Assembly: GCF_023168165.1 (NCBI RefSeq)
Contig: NZ_BQYJ01000004.1
Span: 186,001-250,000 of the forward strand
Direction of reading: 5' to 3'
Source: Niallia sp. NCCP-28
Lineage (GTDB): Bacteria; Bacillota; Bacilli; Bacillales; Cytobacillaceae
Length of the DNA: 64,000 nucleotides
The translations under genes were made by a program, and so were the position numbers. Under the pieces are notes generated by a model that ran no database searches, was not told the DNA's origin, and worked only from the letters and a program-made list of their open reading frames with translations. Positions 8,092-16,874 of this stretch are shown here, piece after piece; position 1 is the first letter of the stretch, and each line of letters starts with the position of its first letter.

Positions 8092-10302
8092 ATGAAAAAA
8101 ATCATTTCTAATTATTTCACCTTTGTAGCAAGTGCTAAAGGAAGAGTGATAACCATCGTGAGCTGGATTTTTCTTGTTGCTCTTTTAAGCATTTTTTTGC
8201 CGCAAGCGAGTGAACAAAAAAATGAAATCGCCAAAAATCTATCAGCAAATGCTCCTTCACAGGAAGCTGCAAAAATTGCTGAAAAAGAATTTCCAAATGA
8301 GCAAGGTACACCAGCATTAATTACTTTTTACAGAAAAGATGGCATAACAGAAAAAGATTTAGCAAACTTTCAACAATTAGCAGCAGAGATTTCCAAAAAT
8401 CCCGTTGCTCATCAACAAAGTATTATGCCTATCCACCAGCTGCCTACCCGGGCTTTATTAAAAAATATTTCAAAAGATGGAACTTCATTTGTCTTTCCAG
8501 TCCTTTTTGATAAACAAACAGAAACAGCTGAATTAGAAAAAGGCATTCAGGAACTAAAAAAAGCGAGCAAAGATATTTTTTCTTCCGATCCGTTTGATAC
8601 AAATTTAAATAAAGACAATGTTCTGCACGCACGCATAACAGGTCCTGTTGGCATATCCATTGATGCAACAGCATTATTCAGTCAAGGAGATCTTTCCTTA
8701 TTGTTTGCAACAGTTGCCATTGTTTTAATTTGTTTGCTTGTTATCTATCGTTCTCCTATTCTTGCACTTATTCCATTGATTGGAGTAGCAATCGCATATG
8801 GTGCAATCAGTCCCATTCTTGGTGCTTTAGGCAAATCTGAGTGGATTGTATTTGATTCCCAAGCCATCTCCATTATGACGGTCCTTTTATTTGGAGCCGG
8901 CACAGACTACTGTCTATTTTTAATTGCGAAGTATCGTTCTTTATTGAGCATTGAATCAGATAGCCGTATTGCTATGCAAAAGTCTCTATCTCGTGCTTCT
9001 GGAGCAATCGCGATGAGCGGTTTGACAGTTGTTGTTTCTCTTTTCGTTTTATTGTTAGCCAAATACGGTTCCATTCAGCGGTTTGCAGTTCCTTTTAGTA
9101 TCGCTATTCTGATTATGATGATTGCAAGCCTGACTCTTGTTCCAGCAATACTGAGCATACTAGGAAGAATTTCTTTTTATCCGTTTATTCCACGCACAGA
9201 GGAGATGCAGCAAAAACGAAATAAAAAACCCAAAAAAACGAACAAGAGATTCGGAAACTTTATTGGAACATTAGTAACGAAACACCCTTGGAAAGTGACT
9301 ATCGTTACCTTGTTATTTTTATCCGTATTCGCACTATATTCTACCAAAATAGAATATACGTATGATACGTTATCGTCTTTTCCAAAAGATATGCCTTCTC
9401 GTGAAGGCTTCACATTAATTGAAGAACATTTTACAGCAGGCGAGCTTGCACCTGTTCAAGTTATTATACAAACAGATGGAGAAGAAATAAATGTAAAAGA
9501 AACAATAGAAAAGCTCACTTTTGTTTCTACTGTTTCAGATAGCGAGCCAGCGAAGAATGATAAAAATCTTCAAAAATATACAGTAGAGTTAAATACAAAT
9601 CCATATTCTAATAAGGCAATGGAAGAGCTGCCATTGTTAGAAAAAGCGATTGTAAAGTCTTTAGAAGATAGCGGTATACAAAACAGCAAGGAGAAAGTTT
9701 GGATTGGCGGCATCACCGCCGAACAGCTCGATACAAAAAATATAACTACAGACGATGCTAGTATTATTATTCCTGTTGTAATTAGTATGATTGCTGTTTT
9801 ACTATTTGTTTACCTGCGCTCTATCACAGCTACCATCTATTTGATTGCTACTGTGCTTTTATCTTATTTCAGTGCACTAGGAATAGGCTGGGCCGTTTTG
9901 CATTATTTCTTTGATGTTGATGCGATACAAGGATTAATTCCTCTTTACTCCTTTGTATTTATTGTGGCATTAGGAGAGGATTACAATATTTTTATGATCT
10001 CAAGCATTTGGAAAAAAAGCAAAGAAATGCCTTTGCTTCGAGCCGTTAAAGAAGGCGTTTCAGAATCTGGTAGTGTTATTACGTCAGCAGGTATTATTTT
10101 AGCGGCAACCTTTATGGTATTAACAACATTACCTATTCAAATCCTCGTCCATTTTGGAACAATTACAGCTATTGGCGTTTTGCTTGATACATTTGTAGTC
10201 CGTCCATTTTTGGTCCCAAGCATTACAGCAATATTAGGAAAAAAAGCCTTTTGGCCTGCAAAAAAACAAATCAGATTACTAAAAAAACAGGAAAATAGCT
10301 AA
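8092..10302 (+). CDS. MMPL/RND family membrane transporter (YdfJ-like)
   Basis: A 736-residue transporter of the MmpL branch of the RND superfamily, with two repeats. TM1 is at ~residue 18. A large extracellular loop is followed by five TMs (~200-360) containing GAGTDYCLFLIAKYR. The second half has TM at ~400, a loop, and five TMs (~565-715) with ALGEDYNIFM. Proteins of this type export lipids, peptides or drugs by proton motive force; the substrate here is unknown. The ribosome binding site AGAAGGAGA lies nine bases before ATG. The operator shared with tetR suggests ligand-induced efflux. A bidirectional terminator follows. Confidence 0.92.
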   Translation: MKKIISNYFTFVASAKGRVITIVSWIFLVALLSIFLPQASEQKNEIAKNLSANAPSQEAAKIAEKEFPNEQGTPALITFYRKDGITEKDLANFQQLAAEISKNPVAHQQSIMPIHQLPTRALLKNISKDGTSFVFPVLFDKQTETAELEKGIQELKKASKDIFSSDPFDTNLNKDNVLHARITGPVGISIDATALFSQGDLSLLFATVAIVLICLLVIYRSPILALIPLIGVAIAYGAISPILGALGKSEWIVFDSQAISIMTVLLFGAGTDYCLFLIAKYRSLLSIESDSRIAMQKSLSRASGAIAMSGLTVVVSLFVLLLAKYGSIQRFAVPFSIAILIMMIASLTLVPAILSILGRISFYPFIPRTEEMQQKRNKKPKKTNKRFGNFIGTLVTKHPWKVTIVTLLFLSVFALYSTKIEYTYDTLSSFPKDMPSREGFTLIEEHFTAGELAPVQVIIQTDGEEINVKETIEKLTFVSTVSDSEPAKNDKNLQKYTVELNTNPYSNKAMEELPLLEKAIVKSLEDSGIQNSKEKVWIGGITAEQLDTKNITTDDASIIIPVVISMIAVLLFVYLRSITATIYLIATVLLSYFSALGIGWAVLHYFFDVDAIQGLIPLYSFVFIVALGEDYNIFMISSIWKKSKEMPLLRAVKEGVSESGSVITSAGIILAATFMVLTTLPIQILVHFGTITAIGVLLDTFVVRPFLVPSITAILGKKAFWPAKKQIRLLKKQENS

Positions 10303-10339
10303 AAAAGGGAGATGCTCGCAAAATAGCATCTCCCTTTTT
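10302..10339. terminator. Bidirectional terminator between the convergent MMPL and ywrD-like genes
   Basis: A stem of GGGAGATGCT (10307-10316) with AGCATCTCCC (10325-10334), flanked by A and T runs, works on both strands. Confidence 0.9.
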
Positions 10340-10354
10340 ATACAAAAAATAACG

Positions 10355-11965
10355 TTACCAAACAGCCACACTGCCATCTGTCCGGGATTCTGTGCCTCCA
10401 TAATACACGCCTGTCTCTGGATCTCGCCAAATAATCTGCGCTCTGCCAAACTCATTCGAATCAATAGACATGTTTATTTCATGCCCTTTTCTTCCTAATC
10501 CTTCTATAATATGGCGAGGGACACTTGTTTCAAGCATAATTCGATTATCTCCAAACCATTGCCAGCGAGGTGCATCAATGGCAGCTTGAGGATTTAAGCC
10601 AAACTCAATCATATTCATTAATACTTGCACTTGTCCTTGTGGCTGCATAAATGCTCCAATAACGCCAAAAGGTCCAATTGGCGTATTCCCTTTTGTGATA
10701 AAACCAGGAATAATCGTATGATAGGTTCTTTTTCCCGGCTTCAAACAATTAACATGGTCTGGATCAAGGGAGAAATTATGCCCTCTATTCTGCAGGAGAA
10801 TTCCTGTTCCCGGCACAACTAAACCTGATCCAAAATCACGATAATTACTTTGAATAAAAGAAACCATATTACCGTCCTCATCAGCTGTTGCCATATAGAC
10901 TGTTCCACTATACTGAGGTTTTCCAGCCTCTGGAGGTTTCGCCGTATCGGTGATTAAGCTTCTCCGTTCGTTCGCATATTCATCTGATAGAAGCTCCTCC
11001 ACTTTCACACGCATATCTTCTGCTTCTGTAACAAATGCTTTTCCATCAGTGAAAGCTAATTTCATTGCTTCCAACTGTGTATGATATGTTTCGATTTGCT
11101 CTTTTTCATGAAACTTATACGCTTTTAATATATTTAAAGCCATTAATACGACAATCCCTTGGCCATTAGGAGGGATTTCCCAAATATCATAGCCTTTATA
11201 ATTAGTAGAAACCGGTGTCACCCATTCTGGATAAAAATTCGCTAAATCTTCTTTTCGAATTTTCCCGCCATATTTTTTAGAAAAGGCATCAATTTGATCA
11301 GCGAGCTCTCCTCTATAAAAAGATTCTGCATTCGTTTCGGCAATGCTTTCTAAAGTGGTGGCAAAATTTTCACACTTCCATATCTCCCCGATTTGCGGGA
11401 TTTTCCCATTTGGAGCAAAAGTGTCAAAAAATGCTTCATATTCTTCGCCTTTTAGCATTTCTTTTAATTTATCTACTCCATTTCTCCAATTCCTTCCCCC
11501 AGTTGGCGAAAGAGGAAATCCTTCCCTAGCATAGTTAATCGCTGGCTTTAATACTTCTTTTAAACTTAGCTTTCCAAATCGCTTAGAAAGAGCGGCCCAT
11601 GCACTAGGAGCTCCTGGAACAGTTACAGGAATAAATCCTCTTTCAGGAATGGAATCATAGCCTTCGGACTTTACATAATCAACCGTTGTTTCCATCGGAG
11701 CAGTACCACTTGCATTTAAACCATAAAGGGAATTATTCATCCAGACAAGGGCAAACGCATCACCGCCAATTCCATTAGAGGAAGGTTCCACCACTGTTAA
11801 ACAAGCGGCTGTCGCAATAGCTGCATCAACAGCATTGCCTCCCATTTTTAATATTTCCATGCCTGCTTGTGCCGCAAGAGGCTGGCTTGTCGCAACCATT
11901 CCTTTTTTTGCAATAGAACATACTCGCTTAGATGGATAAGGATAAGTTAAAAAATAATCATTCAT
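10355..11965 (-). CDS. ywrD: Gamma-glutamyltransferase family protein (YwrD-like)
   Basis: A 536-residue N-terminal nucleophile hydrolase of the gamma-glutamyltranspeptidase family. The N-terminal region reads GMVATSQPLAAQAG and GGNAVDAAIATAACLTVVEP. The autocleavage site and nucleophile Thr are in the run YSGTVYMATADEDGNMVSF (~residue 350). Near the C terminus lies GAFMQPQGQVQVLMNM. No signal peptide is evident, as in the YwrD branch, so it is probably cytosolic. The start ATG follows GAGAGGGG. The adjacent purine-ureide genes suggest the cluster deals with nitrogen compounds, but a link to this enzyme is only inferred. The family is secure; the true substrate (glutathione or another gamma-glutamyl or acyl amide) is not. 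Confidence 0.88.
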   Translation of the reverse strand: MNDYFLTYPYPSKRVCSIAKKGMVATSQPLAAQAGMEILKMGGNAVDAAIATAACLTVVEPSSNGIGGDAFALVWMNNSLYGLNASGTAPMETTVDYVKSEGYDSIPERGFIPVTVPGAPSAWAALSKRFGKLSLKEVLKPAINYAREGFPLSPTGGRNWRNGVDKLKEMLKGEEYEAFFDTFAPNGKIPQIGEIWKCENFATTLESIAETNAESFYRGELADQIDAFSKKYGGKIRKEDLANFYPEWVTPVSTNYKGYDIWEIPPNGQGIVVLMALNILKAYKFHEKEQIETYHTQLEAMKLAFTDGKAFVTEAEDMRVKVEELLSDEYANERRSLITDTAKPPEAGKPQYSGTVYMATADEDGNMVSFIQSNYRDFGSGLVVPGTGILLQNRGHNFSLDPDHVNCLKPGKRTYHTIIPGFITKGNTPIGPFGVIGAFMQPQGQVQVLMNMIEFGLNPQAAIDAPRWQWFGDNRIMLETSVPRHIIEGLGRKGHEINMSIDSNEFGRAQIIWRDPETGVYYGGTESRTDGSVAVW

Positions 11966-11987
11966 CTATAAACCCCTCTCTTTTTAG

Positions 11988-12213
11988 AAAAGGCTGTTTT
12001 CGCAGTGATTGTATAAAGTGAAACTTCAATCAGTGCAGGTTTCCACGTCCCCCACTGATTGTTAGTTGAACCAATCAGGCTTTTTTGGGAAAGTTTCTAT
12101 CCACCTAGATTTCTCGTTTTCTCTTACAATCCCTTAGGTGGTGGTCAAAAGCCCGTTAACGCGTGATAAACTAAGTTTACTGCAAAACAACAAAGTTTAC
12201 GAAAAGAGCCTTA
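11988..12213. repeat. Family B inverted-repeat element (copy B1), interrupted by family A copy A3
   Basis: The left end AAAAGGCTGTTTTCG (~11988-12003) and the right end CAACAAAGTTTACGAAAAGAGCCTT (read in two parts, 12190-12213) are inverted repeats of each other. They match the ends of copy B3 at 55696-55850. A complete family A element (12013-12170) sits about ten bases inside the left end, so A inserted after B. Confidence 0.65.
12013..12170 (+). repeat. Family A repeat, standard form (copy A3)
   Basis: A 158-base element from ATAAAGTGAAACTTCAATCA to GTTAACGCGTGATAAA. Stem 1 is CAATCAGTG with CACTGATTG. An outer stem pairs CAGGCTTTT with AAAAGCCCG. An inner stem pairs CCACCTA with TTAGGTGG. 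This copy can serve as the family reference. Confidence 0.88.
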
Positions 12214-12253
12214 GGAAAATAAAACGAAACTAACAACCTTGTTTTTATGGCAG

Positions 12254-12303
12254 AAAAGAAAACATCAATCAGCAGGAAATTGCTTTTCCTAAACTGATTG
12301 ATG
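12254..12303 (-). terminator. Probable terminator after pucG
   Basis: CATCAATCAG (12263-12272) pairs with CTGATTGATG (12294-12303), with an inner AGGAAA/TTTCCT stem. On the minus strand it is followed by TTTTCTTTTC. Confidence 0.6.
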
Positions 12304-12348
12304 GTAAATCAAACAAGACGCAGCTTAGCTAAAAGCCTAAAATTCCTT

Positions 12349-13599
12349 CTAAGCCTTCTGCCAAGCTTTATTGACATTTGTATAAATATCTAATGAAGCC
12401 TGCACACCCGCACCTGTTTGCACTTTCACTCCATGTCTAATCAAGCTAGCTTCTAAAGCAGATAAAGCAAATAGGACATTTTCTTTGCGACAGCTGTATC
12501 CCATCGTTCCTATTCTCCAAATTTTCCCATGTAATGGTCCAAAACTGCTGGCAATTTCTACACCAAATTGCTCAAGCATCATCGCACGGACTGATTCTGC
12601 ATCGACACCCTCTGGAACTTTTACGCAAGTAACTGTCGGCAATTTCCAGCGGCTGTCGCCAAACAGCTCTAAGCCCATTCCTTCTATGCCTGCAATCAAT
12701 GCTTTCTCATGGAACTTATGGCGAGCAAAACGATTCTCTAACCCTTCTTCAAGCAAAATTCTTAAGCCTTCATGCAACGCATATAGCATAGAAGTTGCCT
12801 CTGTATGATGATTTAATCTTCTTGGACTCCAATAATCCTGCAATTGACTTAAATCTAAATAATTACTTTTAATTGGGTGATGATACGATTTTTCCGCTAG
12901 CTCCTTATCTGTTGCAATCCCTCTTTCTACTTTTTTACGATCAAGAAGGATTTTTTCAATTCGCTCATTATACGTAATTGGCGCATTTCCAGAAGGAACA
13001 GAAATACATTTTTGGTTTCCGCCAATAGCTGCATCAATATGCCAATTATCTGTTTGCACATCCGCACCGCCAATGGTTGCAACAGCGTCTACAATAAAAA
13101 GGACGTCTTGTTCACGGCAAGCTTTTCCAATCTCCGCTAGCGGCTGCATGCATCCTGTTGATGTTTCTCCATGCACTATTGCGACTACTTTTGGATTAAC
13201 TTTTTTCATTTCATTAATAACTACTTCTGGATCAAATACTTCTCCCCATTCGCAATGCAATAAGTGAAGCTCTGCTCCGTGTCTTTCCGCAATTTCTGTA
13301 AGCAAATGTCCAAACCTTCCATAAATAGGAATAAGCACTTTATCCCCTGGCTCGATAACACTGCCAAGTACTGCTTCTAATCCTGACCTAGATGTACCAT
13401 CGATTGGAAATGCCCATTGATTTTTTGTTTGAAATACTTCACGAACCATGCTCATTACGGTATTCATAATAGAAGTAAATGCAGGATCAAACTGTCCAAG
13501 AATTGGTGTGCTCATCGCTCTTAATACTCTTGGATCCACTTCTACTGGTCCTGGTGTCATAATGGTTCTTAACGGTGCATTAATTTCTTGATAGCTCAT
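12349..13599 (-). CDS. pucG: (S)-ureidoglycine--glyoxylate aminotransferase PucG
   Basis: A PLP-dependent fold-type I aminotransferase of 416 residues, the same length as B. subtilis PucG. PucG moves the amino group of ureidoglycine to glyoxylate, giving glycine, in purine breakdown. The N terminus reads MTPGPVEVDPRVLRAM. The PLP-binding Asp is in FIVDAVATIGG. The Schiff-base Lys is in IGGNQKCISVPSG, where the Asn-Gln before Lys matches PucG-type rather than serine-glyoxylate enzymes. pucF ends 19 bases upstream on the same strand, so the two form an operon under a PucR box. The start ATG at 13599 has AAGGGATG before it. Confidence 0.93.
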   Translation of the reverse strand: MSYQEINAPLRTIMTPGPVEVDPRVLRAMSTPILGQFDPAFTSIMNTVMSMVREVFQTKNQWAFPIDGTSRSGLEAVLGSVIEPGDKVLIPIYGRFGHLLTEIAERHGAELHLLHCEWGEVFDPEVVINEMKKVNPKVVAIVHGETSTGCMQPLAEIGKACREQDVLFIVDAVATIGGADVQTDNWHIDAAIGGNQKCISVPSGNAPITYNERIEKILLDRKKVERGIATDKELAEKSYHHPIKSNYLDLSQLQDYWSPRRLNHHTEATSMLYALHEGLRILLEEGLENRFARHKFHEKALIAGIEGMGLELFGDSRWKLPTVTCVKVPEGVDAESVRAMMLEQFGVEIASSFGPLHGKIWRIGTMGYSCRKENVLFALSALEASLIRHGVKVQTGAGVQASLDIYTNVNKAWQKA

Positions 13600-13618
13600 T
13601 TATTTTCATCCCTTCTCA

Positions 13619-14854
13619 TTAATAGGCTAATTTGTGCAGCAATTCAATTAAAACAATAACCCCATTTTTTAAATCTTCTATTTTTGTAAACTCTAGCGGC
13701 GAATGACTAATTCCCTTTTCACTGGGAACGAATAACAATGCGGTTGGGCAAAATGTTCCAAACATTTGGCTATCATGCCCTGCCCCACTAATCATTTTTT
13801 TATATGGCAAAGACAAATCTTGTAAAACATAATCAGCCATATCAATGAGATTTTCATCCATTTTTACTGGCTTTACATCTACCCATTGAGAAATGTCCAA
13901 TTCTATTCCTTTTTCCAGGCATATATTTTCAAAGTGGGCAAAGATTCTTTTACAGTACTGATCTAATGTCTCTTCTTGATGATGGCGGACATCTAATGTA
14001 AACACTACTTCATTTGGTATAACATTAGGAACATTTGGTGAAACTGTCAATTTTCCAACCGTTGCTACTAAACTCTCATCTATTTCTGCAACCTTATTCA
14101 TTGCATATGCTATGAATTCTGATGCCATATGCATGCTGTCTTTACGGTAATTCATCGGTGTCGTTCCCGCATGATTGCTTTCGCCAGTAATTTTTATAGT
14201 AAACCTTCGCTGTCCCACGATATGTGTCACGATTCCTAGGGATTTTTTTTCTTTTTCTAAAACCGCCCCTTGTTCAATATGAACCTCAATAAAACTGGCA
14301 ATATCATCACGAACTGATGATTGATTAGAAGGAGGAAATCCTGCAAGCTCCATTGCTGTATGAAAGGGAATGGAATTTGCGTCTTTTAGTTCTTTGCTGT
14401 CTTCCAGCTTATATTTTCCTGTAATAGATCCCGATCCCCAAAAGGCCAATGGAAAACGACTGCCTTCCTCTTCACATAAAGACACTACTTCGATTGTTTT
14501 TTTCGGAAGACCATGGTGTTTATATAAATATTGGACTGCAAGCAGACTAGCAATAACACCATATGCCCCGTCATATTTCCCTCCATCAACAACTGTATCA
14601 ATATGGGAACCAGTAAGAATTGCCTTTTCTTTTATTTCCGTTCCTTCTAATCTTCCAAATAGATTCCCGATGCTGTCAAAGCTTACTTTTAACCCAGCTT
14701 CAGCCATTTTTTCCTTTAAAGCCATTTGCGCTTTTTTCCAAGAATCATCGTATAATAATCTTGTTACTCCATCGTTTTTAGTTGCTCCAAAACTACTTAA
14801 CCAGTTCAGCCATTTTTCCACCTCAACTGTTTCCATATTAATCGTTGTTTGCAT
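13619..14854 (-). CDS. pucF: Allantoate amidohydrolase PucF (M20 family)
   Basis: A 411-residue metal-dependent hydrolase of the M20/amidase-carbamylase group. It converts allantoate to ureidoglycine, CO2 and ammonia, and so supplies the substrate of PucG downstream. The metal-site runs are GSHIDTVVDGGKYDG (His and Asp, ~residue 82), SLCEEEGSRFP (~127) and FIEVHIEQG (~190), with GAGHDSQMF near ~358. A dimerisation insert lies between ~210 and 325. The gene is divergent from pucR, and a PucR box lies in the shared upstream region. Hydantoinase-family carbamoylases are close relatives, but the cluster favours allantoate. Confidence 0.9.
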   Translation of the reverse strand: MQTTINMETVEVEKWLNWLSSFGATKNDGVTRLLYDDSWKKAQMALKEKMAEAGLKVSFDSIGNLFGRLEGTEIKEKAILTGSHIDTVVDGGKYDGAYGVIASLLAVQYLYKHHGLPKKTIEVVSLCEEEGSRFPLAFWGSGSITGKYKLEDSKELKDANSIPFHTAMELAGFPPSNQSSVRDDIASFIEVHIEQGAVLEKEKKSLGIVTHIVGQRRFTIKITGESNHAGTTPMNYRKDSMHMASEFIAYAMNKVAEIDESLVATVGKLTVSPNVPNVIPNEVVFTLDVRHHQEETLDQYCKRIFAHFENICLEKGIELDISQWVDVKPVKMDENLIDMADYVLQDLSLPYKKMISGAGHDSQMFGTFCPTALLFVPSEKGISHSPLEFTKIEDLKNGVIVLIELLHKLAY

Positions 14855-15016
14855 GCCAACCTTCCTCTCGCTAAATATCTAAAAGAAACCCATTTTCAAA
14901 TTTTCAGTTTTTTTATTTATTTGTTACGTTTTATAACATTTATTTTTCATTTTAATAAGGATATAGGTGCAATACATTAGAAAAAATGATAGAATTATCA
15001 TAATATTTTGTGCATA

Positions 15017-15029
15017 TTAACCAATGGAT
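15017..15029 (-). promoter_or_regulatory. PucR box between pucF and pucR
   Basis: On the minus strand ATCCATTGGTTAA matches the B. subtilis PucR box WWWCNTTGGTTAA except at one W position. It lies in the divergent pucF/pucR promoter region. The same core CATTGGTTAA recurs before the permease gene. Confidence 0.75.
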
Positions 15030-15093
15030 AAATTTTAATTACAAATACCACCTATTTCATATGTAACTTTTTTTAACATTATTGGAGGGCAAG

Positions 15094-16716
15094 ATGAAGT
15101 TAAATGATCTTTTAAAAAAACCTTTATTCCAAAACTTTCATTTAATAGCGGGAGAAGCTGGATTAGATAAACAAATAAAAAATATTACAATGATGGATGC
15201 CCCGGATATCGTTCATTATCTGCATGAAAATGATTTCCTTGTCACTACCGCCTATCATTTAAAAGACGATCCTGCAAGCATTACAGAACTTGTACAAACT
15301 ATGCATAAACAAAAATGCACAGCTTTAGGCATTAAAACAAAACGATTTTTAAATGAAATACCAGAAGCAGCTATTCAATATGCCAATGATAATGGTTTTC
15401 CTATACTAGAAATACCATTAGAGACTTCTTTAGGGGAAGTAGTAAATGCATCCTTGCAATATATTTTGGATCAACGCACAACAGAACTAACAACAGCTTT
15501 TGAAATCCACCGAAAATTTACACAAGACATTTTAAAAGGGAAAGGAATAAAAAAACTGATTGATGATCTGTCGGCCATGATTGGTCAAAAAGTAGTTTTA
15601 TTTGATCAACATTTCCATCTTCATGTATCCTCTCAATCAAAATATCCTATGGAAAATCAAATTTCATTACTGCATTCTCATGGTTTTCAGCTACTATTAG
15701 GACAAAAAAGCCATACATGTTTCACGATTCGCCATACAGAAGAGACCGTTTGCATTTTCCCTATTCCTACTCATATAGGAAAACCCGCTTATTTAGTCAT
15801 ACTTGGGCATATCCCAATCCATGATCAGAGTCTGCTGTTAATTATTGAGCAAGCAACAAATGTTCTTTCTTTTGAATTAATGCGAGAATACACGGTTAAA
15901 CAATATGCCAAACGCGCCCGAAACGAGTTTTTTATTAATCTTGTCGATAGCACATTTACATCAAAAGAAGAAATTGAAAATAGGGCAAAGGAATTCCACT
16001 TAAAAAGTGAACAACCATTCATTACAGTACTAGGAAAAATCGACCAAGAAGGCAAACAAAAAAGCTTTACACAATATCAGCTAGAAACAGAGTACATCTA
16101 TGAATTTCTAGAAACGGAAATTAATAAGGCGCCATTCATCGTCCATTTGTTTATAAAAGGAGATATGTGCATTCTTCTAGTAGAAGTGGAAGAAACAAGT
16201 CATGAGATAGATTCCGCTATTATTCCATATTTGAAAGATATGCAAACATGCATCTCCAATATTTTCAAAAAAACAATTTCCTTTGGCATCAGCAATATCA
16301 GCCATCACTTGATAAATATTCCAAAAACTTATATTGAAGCAGTAAGCGCCATTCATACCGGACAACTTTCTGGCAATCAACAATTTATCCAAGTGCATCG
16401 GCCAAAAGATGTTTCCGAAATTTTGCGGATCATTCCAACAAAAGATCTTCAGGAATTTTATGATCATATTTTCCAAGGATTCACTGTTACTCATCAGTTA
16501 GAGGAAGAACAAATTTTGTTAAATACGCTATCGGTATACTTAGAAACACATTGCCAAATCTCTGAAACAGCAAAACGATTATTTGTTCACCGCAATACGG
16601 TCATCTATCGTTTAGAAAAATGTGAAGAGATATTAGGAAGAAGTTTAAAAGATGCAAATACAACATTTCATTTACGATTAGCATTTCGAATTAAAACCAT
16701 TTTGCAAACACAATAA
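15094..16716 (+). CDS. pucR: Purine catabolism transcriptional regulator PucR
   Basis: A PucR/CdaR family regulator of 540 residues. The N-terminal PucR domain covers ~1-125, with KNITMMDAPDIVHYLHENDFLVTTAYH. A middle GGDEF-like/CdaR region follows. The C-terminal helix-turn-helix (~480-535) contains ETHCQISETAKRLFVHRNTVIYRLEK. In B. subtilis PucR activates the puc operons when allantoin, allantoate or allantoic acid-type intermediates accumulate. The start is ATG at 15094 with GGAGGG five bases before; a TTG at 15082 is in frame but overlaps that site. A terminator-like hairpin follows the stop. Neighbouring puc genes and two matching boxes make the assignment strong. Confidence 0.92.
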   Translation: MKLNDLLKKPLFQNFHLIAGEAGLDKQIKNITMMDAPDIVHYLHENDFLVTTAYHLKDDPASITELVQTMHKQKCTALGIKTKRFLNEIPEAAIQYANDNGFPILEIPLETSLGEVVNASLQYILDQRTTELTTAFEIHRKFTQDILKGKGIKKLIDDLSAMIGQKVVLFDQHFHLHVSSQSKYPMENQISLLHSHGFQLLLGQKSHTCFTIRHTEETVCIFPIPTHIGKPAYLVILGHIPIHDQSLLLIIEQATNVLSFELMREYTVKQYAKRARNEFFINLVDSTFTSKEEIENRAKEFHLKSEQPFITVLGKIDQEGKQKSFTQYQLETEYIYEFLETEINKAPFIVHLFIKGDMCILLVEVEETSHEIDSAIIPYLKDMQTCISNIFKKTISFGISNISHHLINIPKTYIEAVSAIHTGQLSGNQQFIQVHRPKDVSEILRIIPTKDLQEFYDHIFQGFTVTHQLEEEQILLNTLSVYLETHCQISETAKRLFVHRNTVIYRLEKCEEILGRSLKDANTTFHLRLAFRIKTILQTQ

Positions 16717-16722
16717 TCATTC

Positions 16723-16768
16723 AATATTTCGGCAATATAGCAAATGTATACGATATTGTCGAAATATT
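16723..16768 (+). terminator. Hairpin terminator after pucR
   Basis: AATATTTCGGCAATAT (16723-16738) pairs with ATATTGTCGAAATATT (16753-16768), with one mismatch, followed by TTG. The T run is short, so termination may be partial. Confidence 0.55.
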
Positions 16769-16777
16769 TTGTTTACA

Positions 16778-16790
16778 TTAACCAATGACT
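16778..16790 (-). promoter_or_regulatory. PucR box before the purine permease gene
   Basis: On the minus strand AGTCATTGGTTAA differs from the PucR consensus at one base. It sits about 90 bases upstream of the permease start, in the expected position for an activator site. Confidence 0.7.
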
Positions 16791-16874
16791 TCTCTCTATC
16801 CGCTATTTATTATGTTAATTAAGATAACTTTATATGTTATAAAAATTAACACCGTTTAAATAAAAGGAGAGGTT

